Under the pieces are notes generated by a model. It was not told the DNA's origin. It saw only the letters and a list, made by a program, of their open reading frames with translations, and did no database searches. The position numbers and the translations under genes are program-made. From Pseudomonas hydrolytica (GTDB taxonomy: Bacteria > Pseudomonadota > Gammaproteobacteria > Pseudomonadales > Pseudomonadaceae), in NCBI RefSeq assembly GCF_021495345.1, contig NZ_CP099397.1, positions 2,232,001 to 2,296,000 of the forward strand: 64,000 nt of DNA, given 5' to 3'. Positions 47,054 to 56,312 of this stretch are shown one piece after another (the stretch's first letter is position 1; each line of letters begins with the position of its first letter).

Positions 47054-47866
47054 TCAGGCCAGTTCGAGCCAGATCGGCGCATGGTCCGACGGCTTGTCCA
47101 TGCCGCGCAGGTCATAGTCGATGCCGGCATCCTTGAGGCGACCCTGCAGGGCCTGGCTGGCGAGGATCACGTCGATGCGCAGGCCGCGCTTGGGTTCGTC
47201 CTCGAAGCCGCGGCTGCGGTAGTCGAACCAGCTGAAACGGTCGTTAACCGCCGGATTGAGATGGCGGAAGCTGTCCACCAGACCCCAGTTCTTCAGGGTG
47301 GCCAGCCACTCGCGTTCTTCGGGCAGGAAGCTGCACTTGCCGGTTTTCAGCCAGCGCAGGCGGTTGGCTTCGCCTATGCCGATGTCGCAATCCTCAGGGC
47401 TGATGTTGATGTCGCCCATCACCACCAGCGCCTGCTGCGGATCGAAGCGTTCCACCAGCAGTTGCTGCAGATCGGCGTAGAAGCGCTGCTTGGCGGGAAA
47501 CTTCACCGGGTGGTCACGGCTTTCGCCCTGGGGAAAGTAGCCGTTCATCACCGTGACCGGGTTGCCATGGGCATCGGCGAAGGTGCCGTAGATGAAGCGC
47601 CGCTGGGATTCCTCGCCATCGTTGGGAAAGCCCTTCTGCAGGTTCAGGGGCTCCTGGCGCGAGAGCAGGGCGACGCCGTAATGGCCTTTCTGCCCGTGGT
47701 AGTGCACGTGGTAGCCGAGCTGGCGAATCTCGCTCTCGGGGAACTGCTCGTCGGCCACCTTGGTTTCCTGCAGGCCGATCACGTCGGGCTGGTGCTTGGC
47801 GATCAGCGCTTCGAGCTGGTGGGGGCGTGCGCGCAGGCCATTGATATTGAACGAGACGATTTTCAT
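47054..47866 (-). CDS. xthA: Exodeoxyribonuclease III
   Basis: A 270-residue EEP-fold nuclease, full length. Metal and catalytic residues are visible in [30 protein letters not shown] and the terminal SDHAPIW. XthA is the main AP endonuclease of base excision repair and a 3'-5' exonuclease. The start used begins with the conserved [10 protein letters not shown]; a longer upstream frame is not conserved. It is divergent from a GNAT gene across 244 bases in which I see only a short CCTTCGCGAAGG palindrome (47943-47954). Confidence 0.95.
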   Translation of the reverse strand: MKIVSFNINGLRARPHQLEALIAKHQPDVIGLQETKVADEQFPESEIRQLGYHVHYHGQKGHYGVALLSRQEPLNLQKGFPNDGEESQRRFIYGTFADAHGNPVTVMNGYFPQGESRDHPVKFPAKQRFYADLQQLLVERFDPQQALVVMGDINISPEDCDIGIGEANRLRWLKTGKCSFLPEEREWLATLKNWGLVDSFRHLNPAVNDRFSWFDYRSRGFEDEPKRGLRIDVILASQALQGRLKDAGIDYDLRGMDKPSDHAPIWLELA

Positions 47867-48110
47867 GGGTGGGCGGGTCCTGGGCTGACGGGCATGCCAC
47901 CAGCGGCAGCCCGGATGAGGAAAGCCTTGGCGGCATGCCTTGCCTTCGCGAAGGACGAAGGGCATAGGGAGAGCGCCGCTGCGCGACTTTCGGATTGAAT
48001 GGCGATGCTAGCCGATCCGCCGCGCTCGCGGCCAGCGCCTGGCGGGGGGAGGTAGGCGGTGCTAAGTTGGCAGTGACGCGCCCGGGCGCCCCCAACCACA
48101 GAGGTTCGCC

Positions 48111-48755
48111 ATGCCCCATAACGCTCCTGCCGAAGTTCGCATGCTCGATGGCGGCTACGCCCGCGAAGTGCGTTCGCTGCTGTACCACGCCTACCGCCAC
48201 GAGCCGACCTTCGCCTACCTGTTCGAGGCCGAACGTCCGGGCTTCGATCAGCGGGTGCGGGCCACGGTGCGGGAACTGGTGCAGCAGCACTTTGCCGAGG
48301 ACCTGCCGGCCATCGGTCTGCTGATCGACGATCGTCTGATCGGTGCGGCCCTGATCGCGCCGCCGCAGCGCCGCCTGGATATCACCGAGAGCTGGGGTTG
48401 GCGCCTGCGTATGCTGCTCAGCACCGGCTACGGCTGCACCCGGCGTTATCTGGAATACCACGACGCCGTGCTCGCCTGCCTGCCGCCCGGCCCGTATCAC
48501 GTATTGCCGCTGCTGGGCATTCATCCCGAGTTCCAGGGGCAGCACCGCGGCGAGCAGTTGCTCGAAGCGCTGCACGACTGGTGCGCCGAGGATGCCGGCT
48601 CGCAAGGCGTGGTGCTGGATACCGGTAATGCGCGCTATCTGGACTTCTATCGACGTCAGGGCTACGAGGAGATCGGCGAGCTGGCGATCGGCCCGGTCGT
48701 GGAGCACGTGTTCTTCCATCCCAATCCACAACCGGTGGTCAGGGTCAGCGCCTGA
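48111..48755 (+). CDS. GNAT-family N-acetyltransferase
   Basis: A 214-residue protein with the GNAT acetyl-CoA-binding motif LLGIHPEFQGQHRGEQLLEAL (Q/RxxGxG/A-type) and a following DTGNARYLDFYRRQGYE segment. The acceptor is unknown. It ends 67 bases before tamA on the same strand and the same gene order occurs in PAO1, but a functional link to TamAB is not established. Confidence 0.85.
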   Translation: MPHNAPAEVRMLDGGYAREVRSLLYHAYRHEPTFAYLFEAERPGFDQRVRATVRELVQQHFAEDLPAIGLLIDDRLIGAALIAPPQRRLDITESWGWRLRMLLSTGYGCTRRYLEYHDAVLACLPPGPYHVLPLLGIHPEFQGQHRGEQLLEALHDWCAEDAGSQGVVLDTGNARYLDFYRRQGYEEIGELAIGPVVEHVFFHPNPQPVVRVSA

Positions 48756-48822
48756 ACCCTGGCGGTCGTTGCGCGGCGCCAAGGCTCTGGCACGCGCTGC
48801 GCTCCGTGTTAGCATCCCCGGC

Positions 48823-50550
48823 ATGAGTGTATATGGACATATTCGGCGCAGCCTGGTGCTGCTGCTGATCAGCACCGGGGCCTTCGCGGCCGGCGAGCTG
48901 GAAGTGCGAATCACCCCGGCCAATTCCGCCCTCAGAACCAATATCGAAGGTTACGTCGGGAGTCTGGAGGGGCGCGATCTGCAGTCGTTGCGGCGCCTGC
49001 GGCGCATCGCCGAGAGCGAGGCGAACAAGGCCGCGCAGGCGCTGGGCTATTACCAGGCGCGCATTCGCAGCCGCATCGAGGAAGGCGAGACGCCGCGTCT
49101 GATACTGGATGTCGAGCCTGGCGAGCGTGTGCGCCTGCGCAACGTGAACATTCGTGTCGAGGGGCCGGCCAGCGAGCTGGCAGCCTTCCGTCTGCCCACC
49201 GCGACCCGCCTTCAGCCCGGCTCGGTCCTCAATCACGGGCGCTACGAGGATGCCAAACGGCTGATCCAGAATCAGGCGTCGCGCTACGGCTTCTTCGACG
49301 GGCGTTTTACCCGGCAGAGCCTGCAGGTCGATCCGGCGGCCGGGGTCGCCGATATCGACCTGGTCTACCTCAGCGGGCCGCGCTACCGCCTCGGCGATAT
49401 CGCCTTCAGCGGCGACTTTCCCTTCGATGAAGATCTGCTGCGGCGCATGGTGCCGTTCAAGGCCGATACCCCCTATGACTCCGAACTGATCGCCGAGCTG
49501 TACCAGGCGCTGCAGTCCAGCGGTTATTTCGAATCGGTACGGGTCGACGCCATTCCCACCCAGGCCGATCAGCAGCGCATTCCCGTCGCGGTCGATTTGC
49601 AGGTGCGCCAGCCACGCACCATGGGCCTTGGCCTGGGCTTTTCCACCGACGTCGGGCCGCGCCTGCGTGCCAACTGGACGCGCCACTGGCGCAATCCGCA
49701 GGGCCACAGCTACGGGGTGGAGAGCGAGCTGTCGGCGCCGCGGCAGAACCTCGGCCTGTGGTACGACATCCCGGGTGATCCGCCCCTGACCGACAAGCTG
49801 CGCCTGGCCGGTGGCTATCAGTACGAGGAGCTGGCCAGCAAGGACAGCCTCAGCCGCCTGCTCACCGTCGGCCCGGAATGGCACAGCCGGCGTGCCGGTG
49901 GCTGGCAGCGGGTACTGTCGGTGAAATGGCAGCGCGAGGAATACCGCCTGGGCGATGATTCTGGGTTGAGTACGCTGTTGATGCCGGGGGTCAGCTATTC
50001 GCTGCTGCGCAGCGACAATCGCCTCGATCCCAACCAGGGCTATCGCGTGCAGTTCGACCTCTCCGGCGCGGTGGATGGCCTGCTATCCGACGCCAACGTG
50101 CTGCACGGCAACGTCATGCTCAAGGGGCTGACCACCTTGCTGGACAACCACCGAGTGCTTGGCCGTGTGCAGTTCGGCGGCACCGAAACCAACAGTTTTT
50201 CCGGTGTGCCGCCATCGCTGCGCTTCTTCGCCGGCGGCGACCAGAGCGTGCGGGGCTACGACTATCAGAGCCTGTCGCCGCAGAACAATCGCGGCGACAG
50301 GGTCGGCGGCCGCTACCTGTTCGCTGCCAGCGTCGAGTACCAGTACAGCCTGACCGACAAGTGGCGCCTGGCGACCTTCGTCGATCAGGGCAACTCGTTC
50401 AATTCCCTGGAATTCCCCACGCTCAAGACCGGGGTAGGTTTCGGCGTGCGCTGGGTCTCGCCGGTCGGCCCGCTGCGCCTGGACCTGGCCCATGCGCTGG
50501 ATGATGACGGCGGCGTGCGCCTGCACTTTTCCATGGGGCCGGAACTGTGA
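48823..50550 (+). CDS. tamA: Translocation and assembly module outer-membrane protein TamA
   Basis: A 575-residue Omp85-family protein: signal peptide (about residues 1-22), three POTRA domains (to about 260) and a C-terminal 16-strand barrel with the VRGYDYQSLSP lid-lock motif and the final strand ending in VRLHFSMGPEL. With TamB it inserts proteins or moves phospholipid to the outer membrane. The ATG at 48823 gives the signal peptide; the frame upstream belongs to noise in the GNAT gene. It overlaps tamB by four bases (GTGA). Confidence 0.94.
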   Translation: MSVYGHIRRSLVLLLISTGAFAAGELEVRITPANSALRTNIEGYVGSLEGRDLQSLRRLRRIAESEANKAAQALGYYQARIRSRIEEGETPRLILDVEPGERVRLRNVNIRVEGPASELAAFRLPTATRLQPGSVLNHGRYEDAKRLIQNQASRYGFFDGRFTRQSLQVDPAAGVADIDLVYLSGPRYRLGDIAFSGDFPFDEDLLRRMVPFKADTPYDSELIAELYQALQSSGYFESVRVDAIPTQADQQRIPVAVDLQVRQPRTMGLGLGFSTDVGPRLRANWTRHWRNPQGHSYGVESELSAPRQNLGLWYDIPGDPPLTDKLRLAGGYQYEELASKDSLSRLLTVGPEWHSRRAGGWQRVLSVKWQREEYRLGDDSGLSTLLMPGVSYSLLRSDNRLDPNQGYRVQFDLSGAVDGLLSDANVLHGNVMLKGLTTLLDNHRVLGRVQFGGTETNSFSGVPPSLRFFAGGDQSVRGYDYQSLSPQNNRGDRVGGRYLFAASVEYQYSLTDKWRLATFVDQGNSFNSLEFPTLKTGVGFGVRWVSPVGPLRLDLAHALDDDGGVRLHFSMGPEL

Positions 50551-53500
50551 CCCGGCGTCTGCTCAAGGGTGTGGCGGTTGGCCTGTTGGGCCTGATGCTG
50601 CTGGTTGGCGCCTCGCTCTGGCTGTTGCTGGGCTCTCAGGCCGGCAGCCGCTGGCTGCTGCAGCAGGTGCCGGGGTTGCAGGTCGAAGGTTTCGATGGCC
50701 GCCTGGGCGGTGCCTGGCAGGCTGAACAGTTGATCTGGCAGCAGGGCGAAATGCGCGTGGAGCTGCAGCAGCTGGACATGGCCTGGTCGCCGTCCTGCCT
50801 GCTGCGCCTGACGCTATGCATCGACCGTCTGCATCTGCAGCAGGCGGCGTTGAACCTGCCGCCAAGCGCTGAGCCGAGCAGCGAACCGCTCAGCCTGCCC
50901 AGTCTGAATCTGCCGCTGCGCCTGCAGCTGGGCGATATCCGTCTGGGCGAGCTGCGCCTGGATGGGCAAACCCAACTGAGCGACCTGCAGCTGATCGCCA
51001 GCTGGAACGAACGCGGTGTCGAACTGCAGCAATTGGCCCTGCGCCGCGATGACTTGAGCCTGGATCTGCGCGGCAGCCTGACACCGCAGGGCGACTGGCC
51101 GCTGGCCCTGAGCGGTCGCCTGCAACTGCCCGAAGTGGACGGCAAGCCCTGGCAGCTGGCGCTGCAGATCGGCGGGGAGCTGCAACGCAGTCTTCAGCTC
51201 GATGCCGACAGCAGCGGCTACCTCGACGCACGCCTGCAAGGCCAGGTGCAGGCCCTGGCCGAGCATCTGCCGGCCGAGCTGCGCCTGATCAGCCGCGACT
51301 TCCAGGCCAGCAGCGCCTTGCCGCCGACCCTGCGCCTGCAGGACCTGCAGTTGCAGGCCAAGGGCGATCTGGCTGCCGGCTATCGCATAGAAGGCAGCGC
51401 CAACCTGCCGGCCGAACAGGCGCCGATGCCGCTGCGGCTGAGCGGGCGGGTCGATGCCGCCGGTGCGGATATCGAGTTGCTGCGTATTCAGGCCGAGCAG
51501 CAGCACCTGCAGGTCGAAGGCAAGTTGGCCTGGAGCGAAGCCTTCAGCGTCGATGCCCAGCTGGACTGGCTGGATTTCCCCTGGCAGCGCCTTTACCCGC
51601 TGGACGAACCGCCACCGGTGACTGTGCGCACCCTGCAGGCGGAGGTCAGCTATAGCGAAGGCAGCTACCTGGGCAACTTCGCCGCGCAGTTGCAGGGACC
51701 GGCGGGGGACTTCAGCCTGAGCAGCCCGGTCAGTGGTGACCTCGGCCAGGTCAGCCTGCCGCAGCTGCAACTGGTGGCCGGTCAGGGCCGCGCGCAGGGC
51801 GTGCTCAGGCTGGGCTTCGCCGAGGGCATCGACTGGCAGGCCATGCTCCAGCTCAGCGAGCTCGACCCCGGTTACTGGCTGGCCGAAATGCCCGGCAACC
51901 TGGGCGGTCCGCTGAACACCGCCGGCAGTTTCAACGCCGGCGCGCTGCAGGCGCAGGCCGATATCGACCTCAACGGGCGCCTGCGCGGCCAGCCTGCGCA
52001 GTTGCAGGTACAAGGCGCTGGAGCCGGGGAGCAATGGCAGCTGCAGCGCCTGCTGGTGCGCCTCGGTGACAACCGGGTGAGCGGCCAGGGCGCGTTGGAT
52101 CAGCGCCTGCGCGGTCAGCTGGAACTGGCGTTGCCGCGTCTCGGTCAGCTCTGGCCCGGGCTGCAGGGGCAGTTGCAGGGCCAGCTGGCATTGGCCGGTA
52201 CGCTGCAGGCGCCGCAGGGGCAGCTCGCGCTGACGGGCGAGCGCCTGGCCTTCGGCGACCCCAGCCTGCGCCGCGTGCAACTGGAGGCAACGCTGGATGC
52301 GCGGCAACAGGCGAATCTGACCCTGAACCTGCGCGGCATTCGCATTGGCGACACCTACCTTGGCCGCCTGCAGGCCGAAGGCCGCGGCGATGCTCGCCGC
52401 CAGGCCCTGCAGCTGGACCTGCAAGGCCCGCTGCTGCAGCTGGCGATGGCGCTGGACGGCACGCTGAACGAGCAGGGCGACTGGCGCGGACGCATCGCCA
52501 GCGGCCGTATCCAGAGCGGTGGCCAGGATTGGCAACTACAGCAGGCGGCCAGCCTCGAGCGCCTGGCCAGCGGTCGCCTGACACTGGGCGCGCACTGCTG
52601 GCAGGCCGCGGATGCCAGCCTCTGTGGCGGCCAGCAACGCCTCATGCCGCAGCCCAGCCTGGACTGGCGCCTGGAGAACTTCCCCCTGGCCAGCCTGCAG
52701 CCCTGGCTGCCCGAGGATTTCGCCTGGCAGGGCCAGCTGAACGGCCAGCTCAAGCTCGACCTGCCGCAGAGCGGCCCCAATGGCCGCATCGCCCTGGATG
52801 CCGACGCCGGCACCTTGCGCATCCGCCAGCCCGAGGAGGAACAGTGGCTGGACTTCGCCTATGACAGCCTGCGCCTGGAGAGCACGCTGCGGCCGCAGCG
52901 GGTGGACAGCGAGCTGCGCTTTCTCAGCAGCCGCCTCGGTGAACTGGTACTGCAGGCACAGATCGATCCGCGCCCGGCGAACAAGCCGGTGAATGGCGAG
53001 TTTCGCCTGAGCGGCTTCGACCTGGCCGTGCTGCGCCCCTTCGTGCCGATGGCCGAAAGGCTCGAGGGGAAGCTGCAGGGCAGCGGCAACATCTCCGGCC
53101 ATCTGCTGGCGCCGCAGATCAACGGCCAGTTGCGCCTGGAGGATGGCGAGCTGTCCGGCAGCGAACTGCCGCTGAGCCTGGAAACCTTGCAGCTGCAGGC
53201 ACTGATCGCTGGCGAACGGGTGCAGCTGTCCGGCAACTGGCGCAGCGGCGAACAGGGGCGCGGCAATCTGAGCGGTGAACTGAGCTGGGCCGAGGGGCTG
53301 AGCGGCGATCTGTCCGTGCAGGGCCAGCGTCTGCCGGTGAAGGTCGAGCCCTATGCCGAGCTGGAGGTGGAACCCGATCTGCAATTGCAGCTGCGTGCCC
53401 AGCAACTGGCGGTACGCGGCAGGGTGGGCGTGCCGCGCGGCCTGATCAGCGTGCGCGAGCTGCCGCCCACCACCGTCAAGCTGTCAGACGATGCGCAGGT

Positions 53501-54227
53501 GGTCGGCCGCGAGACGCCGCAGGTCGAGCCGGGTTTGAGCATGGCCATGGACATCGATGTCGAGGTCGGACAGGACAAGCTGGCCTTCAGCGGCTTCGGG
53601 CTCACTGCGGATCTGCGCGGGCGCGTGCACATTGGCGACAATCTCGATACCCGCGGCGAGCTGGATCTGGTCGGCGGGCGCTACCGCGCCTACGGCCAGC
53701 GCCTGACCATTCGCCGCGCGCGTCTGCTGTTCACCGGGCCCATCGATCAGCCGTTCCTGGATGTCGAGGCGATACGCCGGGTCGATAACGTGGTGGCCGG
53801 CATTCGCCTCTCCGGCAACGCCGAGCAGCCGACCACCACGGTCTTCGCCGAGCCGTCGATGAGCCAGGAGCAGGCGCTGTCCTACCTGGTGCTGGGGCGT
53901 CCGCTCGGGCAGAGCAGCGGCGACAACAATATGCTCGGTCAGGCGGCGCTGGCCCTGGGCCTGGCCAGCAGCAGTTCGCTGACCACCGGCCTGGCCAGCA
54001 GCCTGGGCATCCAGGACTTTCAGCTCGACACCGAAGGCAGCGGGGTGACCACCAGCGTGGTAGCCAGCGGCAACATCACCGAACGGCTCAGCCTGCGCTA
54101 TGGCGTGGGCGTGTTCGAGCCGGCCAACACCATCGCGCTGCGTTATCAATTGAGCCGGCGTCTGTATCTGGAGGCCGCCAGCGGCCTGGCCAGTTCGCTG
54201 GACCTGTTCTATCGCAGGGATTTCTGA
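50547..54227 (+). CDS. tamB: Translocation and assembly module inner-membrane protein TamB
   Basis: A 1226-residue AsmA-like protein: one N-terminal membrane anchor (about residues 7-28), a long repetitive beta-helix-like taco (most of the length, very rich in Leu, Gln and Gly) and the conserved C-terminal DUF490 domain, with the LVGGRYRAYGQRLTIRRARLLFTG and YLVLGRPLG segments. It spans the periplasm from the inner membrane to TamA and is thought to carry phospholipids. Start is GTG, overlapping the tamA stop by four bases. Confidence 0.94.
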   Translation: MTRRLLKGVAVGLLGLMLLVGASLWLLLGSQAGSRWLLQQVPGLQVEGFDGRLGGAWQAEQLIWQQGEMRVELQQLDMAWSPSCLLRLTLCIDRLHLQQAALNLPPSAEPSSEPLSLPSLNLPLRLQLGDIRLGELRLDGQTQLSDLQLIASWNERGVELQQLALRRDDLSLDLRGSLTPQGDWPLALSGRLQLPEVDGKPWQLALQIGGELQRSLQLDADSSGYLDARLQGQVQALAEHLPAELRLISRDFQASSALPPTLRLQDLQLQAKGDLAAGYRIEGSANLPAEQAPMPLRLSGRVDAAGADIELLRIQAEQQHLQVEGKLAWSEAFSVDAQLDWLDFPWQRLYPLDEPPPVTVRTLQAEVSYSEGSYLGNFAAQLQGPAGDFSLSSPVSGDLGQVSLPQLQLVAGQGRAQGVLRLGFAEGIDWQAMLQLSELDPGYWLAEMPGNLGGPLNTAGSFNAGALQAQADIDLNGRLRGQPAQLQVQGAGAGEQWQLQRLLVRLGDNRVSGQGALDQRLRGQLELALPRLGQLWPGLQGQLQGQLALAGTLQAPQGQLALTGERLAFGDPSLRRVQLEATLDARQQANLTLNLRGIRIGDTYLGRLQAEGRGDARRQALQLDLQGPLLQLAMALDGTLNEQGDWRGRIASGRIQSGGQDWQLQQAASLERLASGRLTLGAHCWQAADASLCGGQQRLMPQPSLDWRLENFPLASLQPWLPEDFAWQGQLNGQLKLDLPQSGPNGRIALDADAGTLRIRQPEEEQWLDFAYDSLRLESTLRPQRVDSELRFLSSRLGELVLQAQIDPRPANKPVNGEFRLSGFDLAVLRPFVPMAERLEGKLQGSGNISGHLLAPQINGQLRLEDGELSGSELPLSLETLQLQALIAGERVQLSGNWRSGEQGRGNLSGELSWAEGLSGDLSVQGQRLPVKVEPYAELEVEPDLQLQLRAQQLAVRGRVGVPRGLISVRELPPTTVKLSDDAQVVGRETPQVEPGLSMAMDIDVEVGQDKLAFSGFGLTADLRGRVHIGDNLDTRGELDLVGGRYRAYGQRLTIRRARLLFTGPIDQPFLDVEAIRRVDNVVAGIRLSGNAEQPTTTVFAEPSMSQEQALSYLVLGRPLGQSSGDNNMLGQAALALGLASSSSLTTGLASSLGIQDFQLDTEGSGVTTSVVASGNITERLSLRYGVGVFEPANTIALRYQLSRRLYLEAASGLASSLDLFYRRDF

Positions 54228-54328
54228 TGCCGCCTCGGCGCTTCGCTAAATCCCTACTCGGCCTCGGGTGTATCGGCGCCACTTCTGCGCTAGGCTGGAG
54301 CCTTGGTCGGGCCGTGACCTGCCATTCG

Positions 54329-54357
54329 ATGGGCGACCCGCTGTCGGCGTCGCCCAT
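54329..54357 (+). other. Stem-loop in the tpx leader
   Basis: ATGGGCGAC (54329-54337), eleven-base loop, GTCGCCCAT (54349-54357): nine-base perfect arms, ending 45 bases before the tpx start. It may be a leader RNA structure, a regulator dyad, or the tail of the tamAB transcript without a T-run. Confidence 0.45.
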
Positions 54358-54402
54358 GTCACACATTCGCCCTTCAACTCCCTGAACGATAAGGAAACTC
54401 CC

Positions 54403-54903
54403 ATGGCGCAAGTCACCCTCAAAGGCAACCCGGTTCCGGTCGATGGCCAGCTGCCACAGGCCGGCCAGCAGGCGCCGGCCTTCAGTCTGGTCGGCAAGGA
54501 CCTCGGCGACGTCACCCTGGCCAGCCTGGCCGGCAAGCGCAAGGTGCTGAACATTTTCCCCAGCGTTGATACCCCGACCTGCGCCACCTCGGTGCGCAAG
54601 TTCAACGCCGAGGCCGCGCAGTTGCCCAACACCGTGGTGCTGTGCATTTCCGCCGACCTGCCGTTCGCCCAGGCGCGCTTCTGCGGCGCAGAAGGCCTGA
54701 ACGACGTGATGAACCTGTCCACCATGCGTGGCGCGAACTTCCTTAAGGACTACGGCGTGGCCATCGCCGCTGGCCCGCTGGCCGGCGTTGCTGCCCGTGC
54801 GGTGGTGGTGCTGGACGAGAACGACAAGGTGCTGCACAGCGAACTGGTCGGCGAGATCGCCGACGAGCCGAACTACGCAGCGGCGCTGGCGGCGCTCAAG
54901 TAA
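54403..54903 (+). CDS. tpx: Thiol peroxidase Tpx
   Basis: A 166-residue peroxiredoxin of the Tpx class. The peroxidatic Cys60 is in [10 protein letters not shown] and the resolving Cys94 in RFCGAEG, matching E. coli Cys61 and Cys95. It reduces lipid and other hydroperoxides with thioredoxin, probably in the cytoplasm or periplasm. The ATG at 54403 has AAGGAA seven bases ahead, giving the standard length. A strong terminator follows. Confidence 0.96.
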   Translation: MAQVTLKGNPVPVDGQLPQAGQQAPAFSLVGKDLGDVTLASLAGKRKVLNIFPSVDTPTCATSVRKFNAEAAQLPNTVVLCISADLPFAQARFCGAEGLNDVMNLSTMRGANFLKDYGVAIAAGPLAGVAARAVVVLDENDKVLHSELVGEIADEPNYAAALAALK

Positions 54904-54921
54904 GGCTGCCAAAGGCGCAAG

Positions 54922-54947
54922 ACGGCCTGCTCTGCAGGCCGTTTTTA
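54922..54947 (+). terminator. Intrinsic terminator after tpx
   Basis: ACGGCCTGC (54922-54930), loop TCT, GCAGGCCGT (54934-54942) followed by TTTT: a strong classical terminator separating tpx from the mux operon. Confidence 0.9.
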
Positions 54948-55067
54948 TTCGCACCTCAAATAGTTAGTAACGTAAGTCCTGGGTAAAAAGCGGGTAAATG
55001 GGCTTTGCTTGGCGGTTGTCAGTGCTTATGGTGCCGACTCCCACAAGAAGTGATCCGTTTCCCCGCC

Positions 55068-56312
55068 ATGTCCAACGCCTCTGCGACCTCCGCCACTACC
55101 TCCCGCCAATGGCTGATCGGCCTGACTCTGCTGGCCGTGCTGTTTCTGCTGCTCTGGTGGTTCTGGCCGAGCAAGCCGCAATCCCAGCCCACGGGGCGCG
55201 GTCGCTTCGGCGACATGGGCCCGGTACCGGTGCGCCTGGCCGAGGTGGAGCAGGGCAATTTCGCCATCGAACTCAAGGCGCTCGGCACGGTGACCGCCTA
55301 CAACACCGTCAACGTGCGCTCGCGAGTGGAGGGCGAATTGGTCAAGGTGCTGTTCGAGGAAGGCCAGCAGGTCAAGGCCGGCGACCTGCTCGCGGTGATC
55401 GACCCGCGCCCCTATCAGGTGGCGCTGCAGCAGGCGCAGGGCGCATTGCAGGAGAACCAGGCGCTGCTGAAGAACGCCGAGCTGGACCTGCAGCGCTACA
55501 AGGGGCTGTTCGCCGAAGACAGCATCGCCAAGCAGACCCTGGATACCCAGCAGGCGCTGGTCAACCAGTACCGCGGCAGCCTGCAGAGCAATCAGGCGGA
55601 TGTCGCCACCGCCAAGCTCAATCTGGATTTCACCCAGATTCGTGCGCCGATCTCCGGTCGTCTCGGTCTGCGGCAGCTGGATGTCGGCAACCTGGTCAGC
55701 GGCGGCGATACCACGCCGCTGGTGGTGATCACCCAGACCGACCCGATTGCGGTGATCTTCACCATCCCCGAGGGCGATCTGCCGGCGGTGCTGCAAAGAC
55801 GCCGCGACGGCGTGACCCTGGCCGTCGAAGCCTGGGACCGCGGCGAGCGGTTGAAGCTGGCCGAGGGCGTGCTGCAGAGCCTGGACAATCAGATCGATAC
55901 CGCCACCGGCACGGTCAAGCTCAAGGCGCGTTTCGACAATGCCGAGCAGATGCTGTTTCCCAACCAGTTCGTCAATGTGCGCCTGCGCGTGGAAACCCGC
56001 GAAGCGGCCACCATCATTCCGTCGGCTGCCGTGCAGTTCGGCACCCGTGGCACCTTCGTCTACGTCGTCGACAGCGATAGCAAGGTGAGCATCCGCCAGG
56101 TCACCATCGCGGCCAGCGACGCCGAGCGCAGCCTGGTGGCCGGCGGCGTGCAGCCTGGCGAACGGCTGGTGCTGGAGGGCACCGACCGCCTGCGCGACGG
56201 CAGCGAGGTGGAAGTGGTCGACCCGGACCTGGTGCAGAGCCCCGACGGCGCGGCCAATGAGCCGGACGCCCTCCAGGGCAAGCGCGACGGCGCAGCACGG
56301 AACGACGCATGA
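55068..56312 (+). CDS. muxA: RND efflux periplasmic adaptor MuxA
   Basis: A 414-residue membrane-fusion protein: an N-terminal anchor (about residues 15-34), a lipoyl half-motif [29 protein letters not shown], a coiled-coil hairpin (about 110-180), the second lipoyl half [23 protein letters not shown] and the beta-barrel and membrane-proximal domains. It links the MuxBC pump to OpmB. It overlaps muxB by four bases. Order and composition match PAO1 muxABC-opmB (PA2528-PA2525) and E. coli mdtABC. In the leader two GGGTAAA repeats (about 54980-55000) are visible. Confidence 0.93.
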   Translation: MSNASATSATTSRQWLIGLTLLAVLFLLLWWFWPSKPQSQPTGRGRFGDMGPVPVRLAEVEQGNFAIELKALGTVTAYNTVNVRSRVEGELVKVLFEEGQQVKAGDLLAVIDPRPYQVALQQAQGALQENQALLKNAELDLQRYKGLFAEDSIAKQTLDTQQALVNQYRGSLQSNQADVATAKLNLDFTQIRAPISGRLGLRQLDVGNLVSGGDTTPLVVITQTDPIAVIFTIPEGDLPAVLQRRRDGVTLAVEAWDRGERLKLAEGVLQSLDNQIDTATGTVKLKARFDNAEQMLFPNQFVNVRLRVETREAATIIPSAAVQFGTRGTFVYVVDSDSKVSIRQVTIAASDAERSLVAGGVQPGERLVLEGTDRLRDGSEVEVVDPDLVQSPDGAANEPDALQGKRDGAARNDA

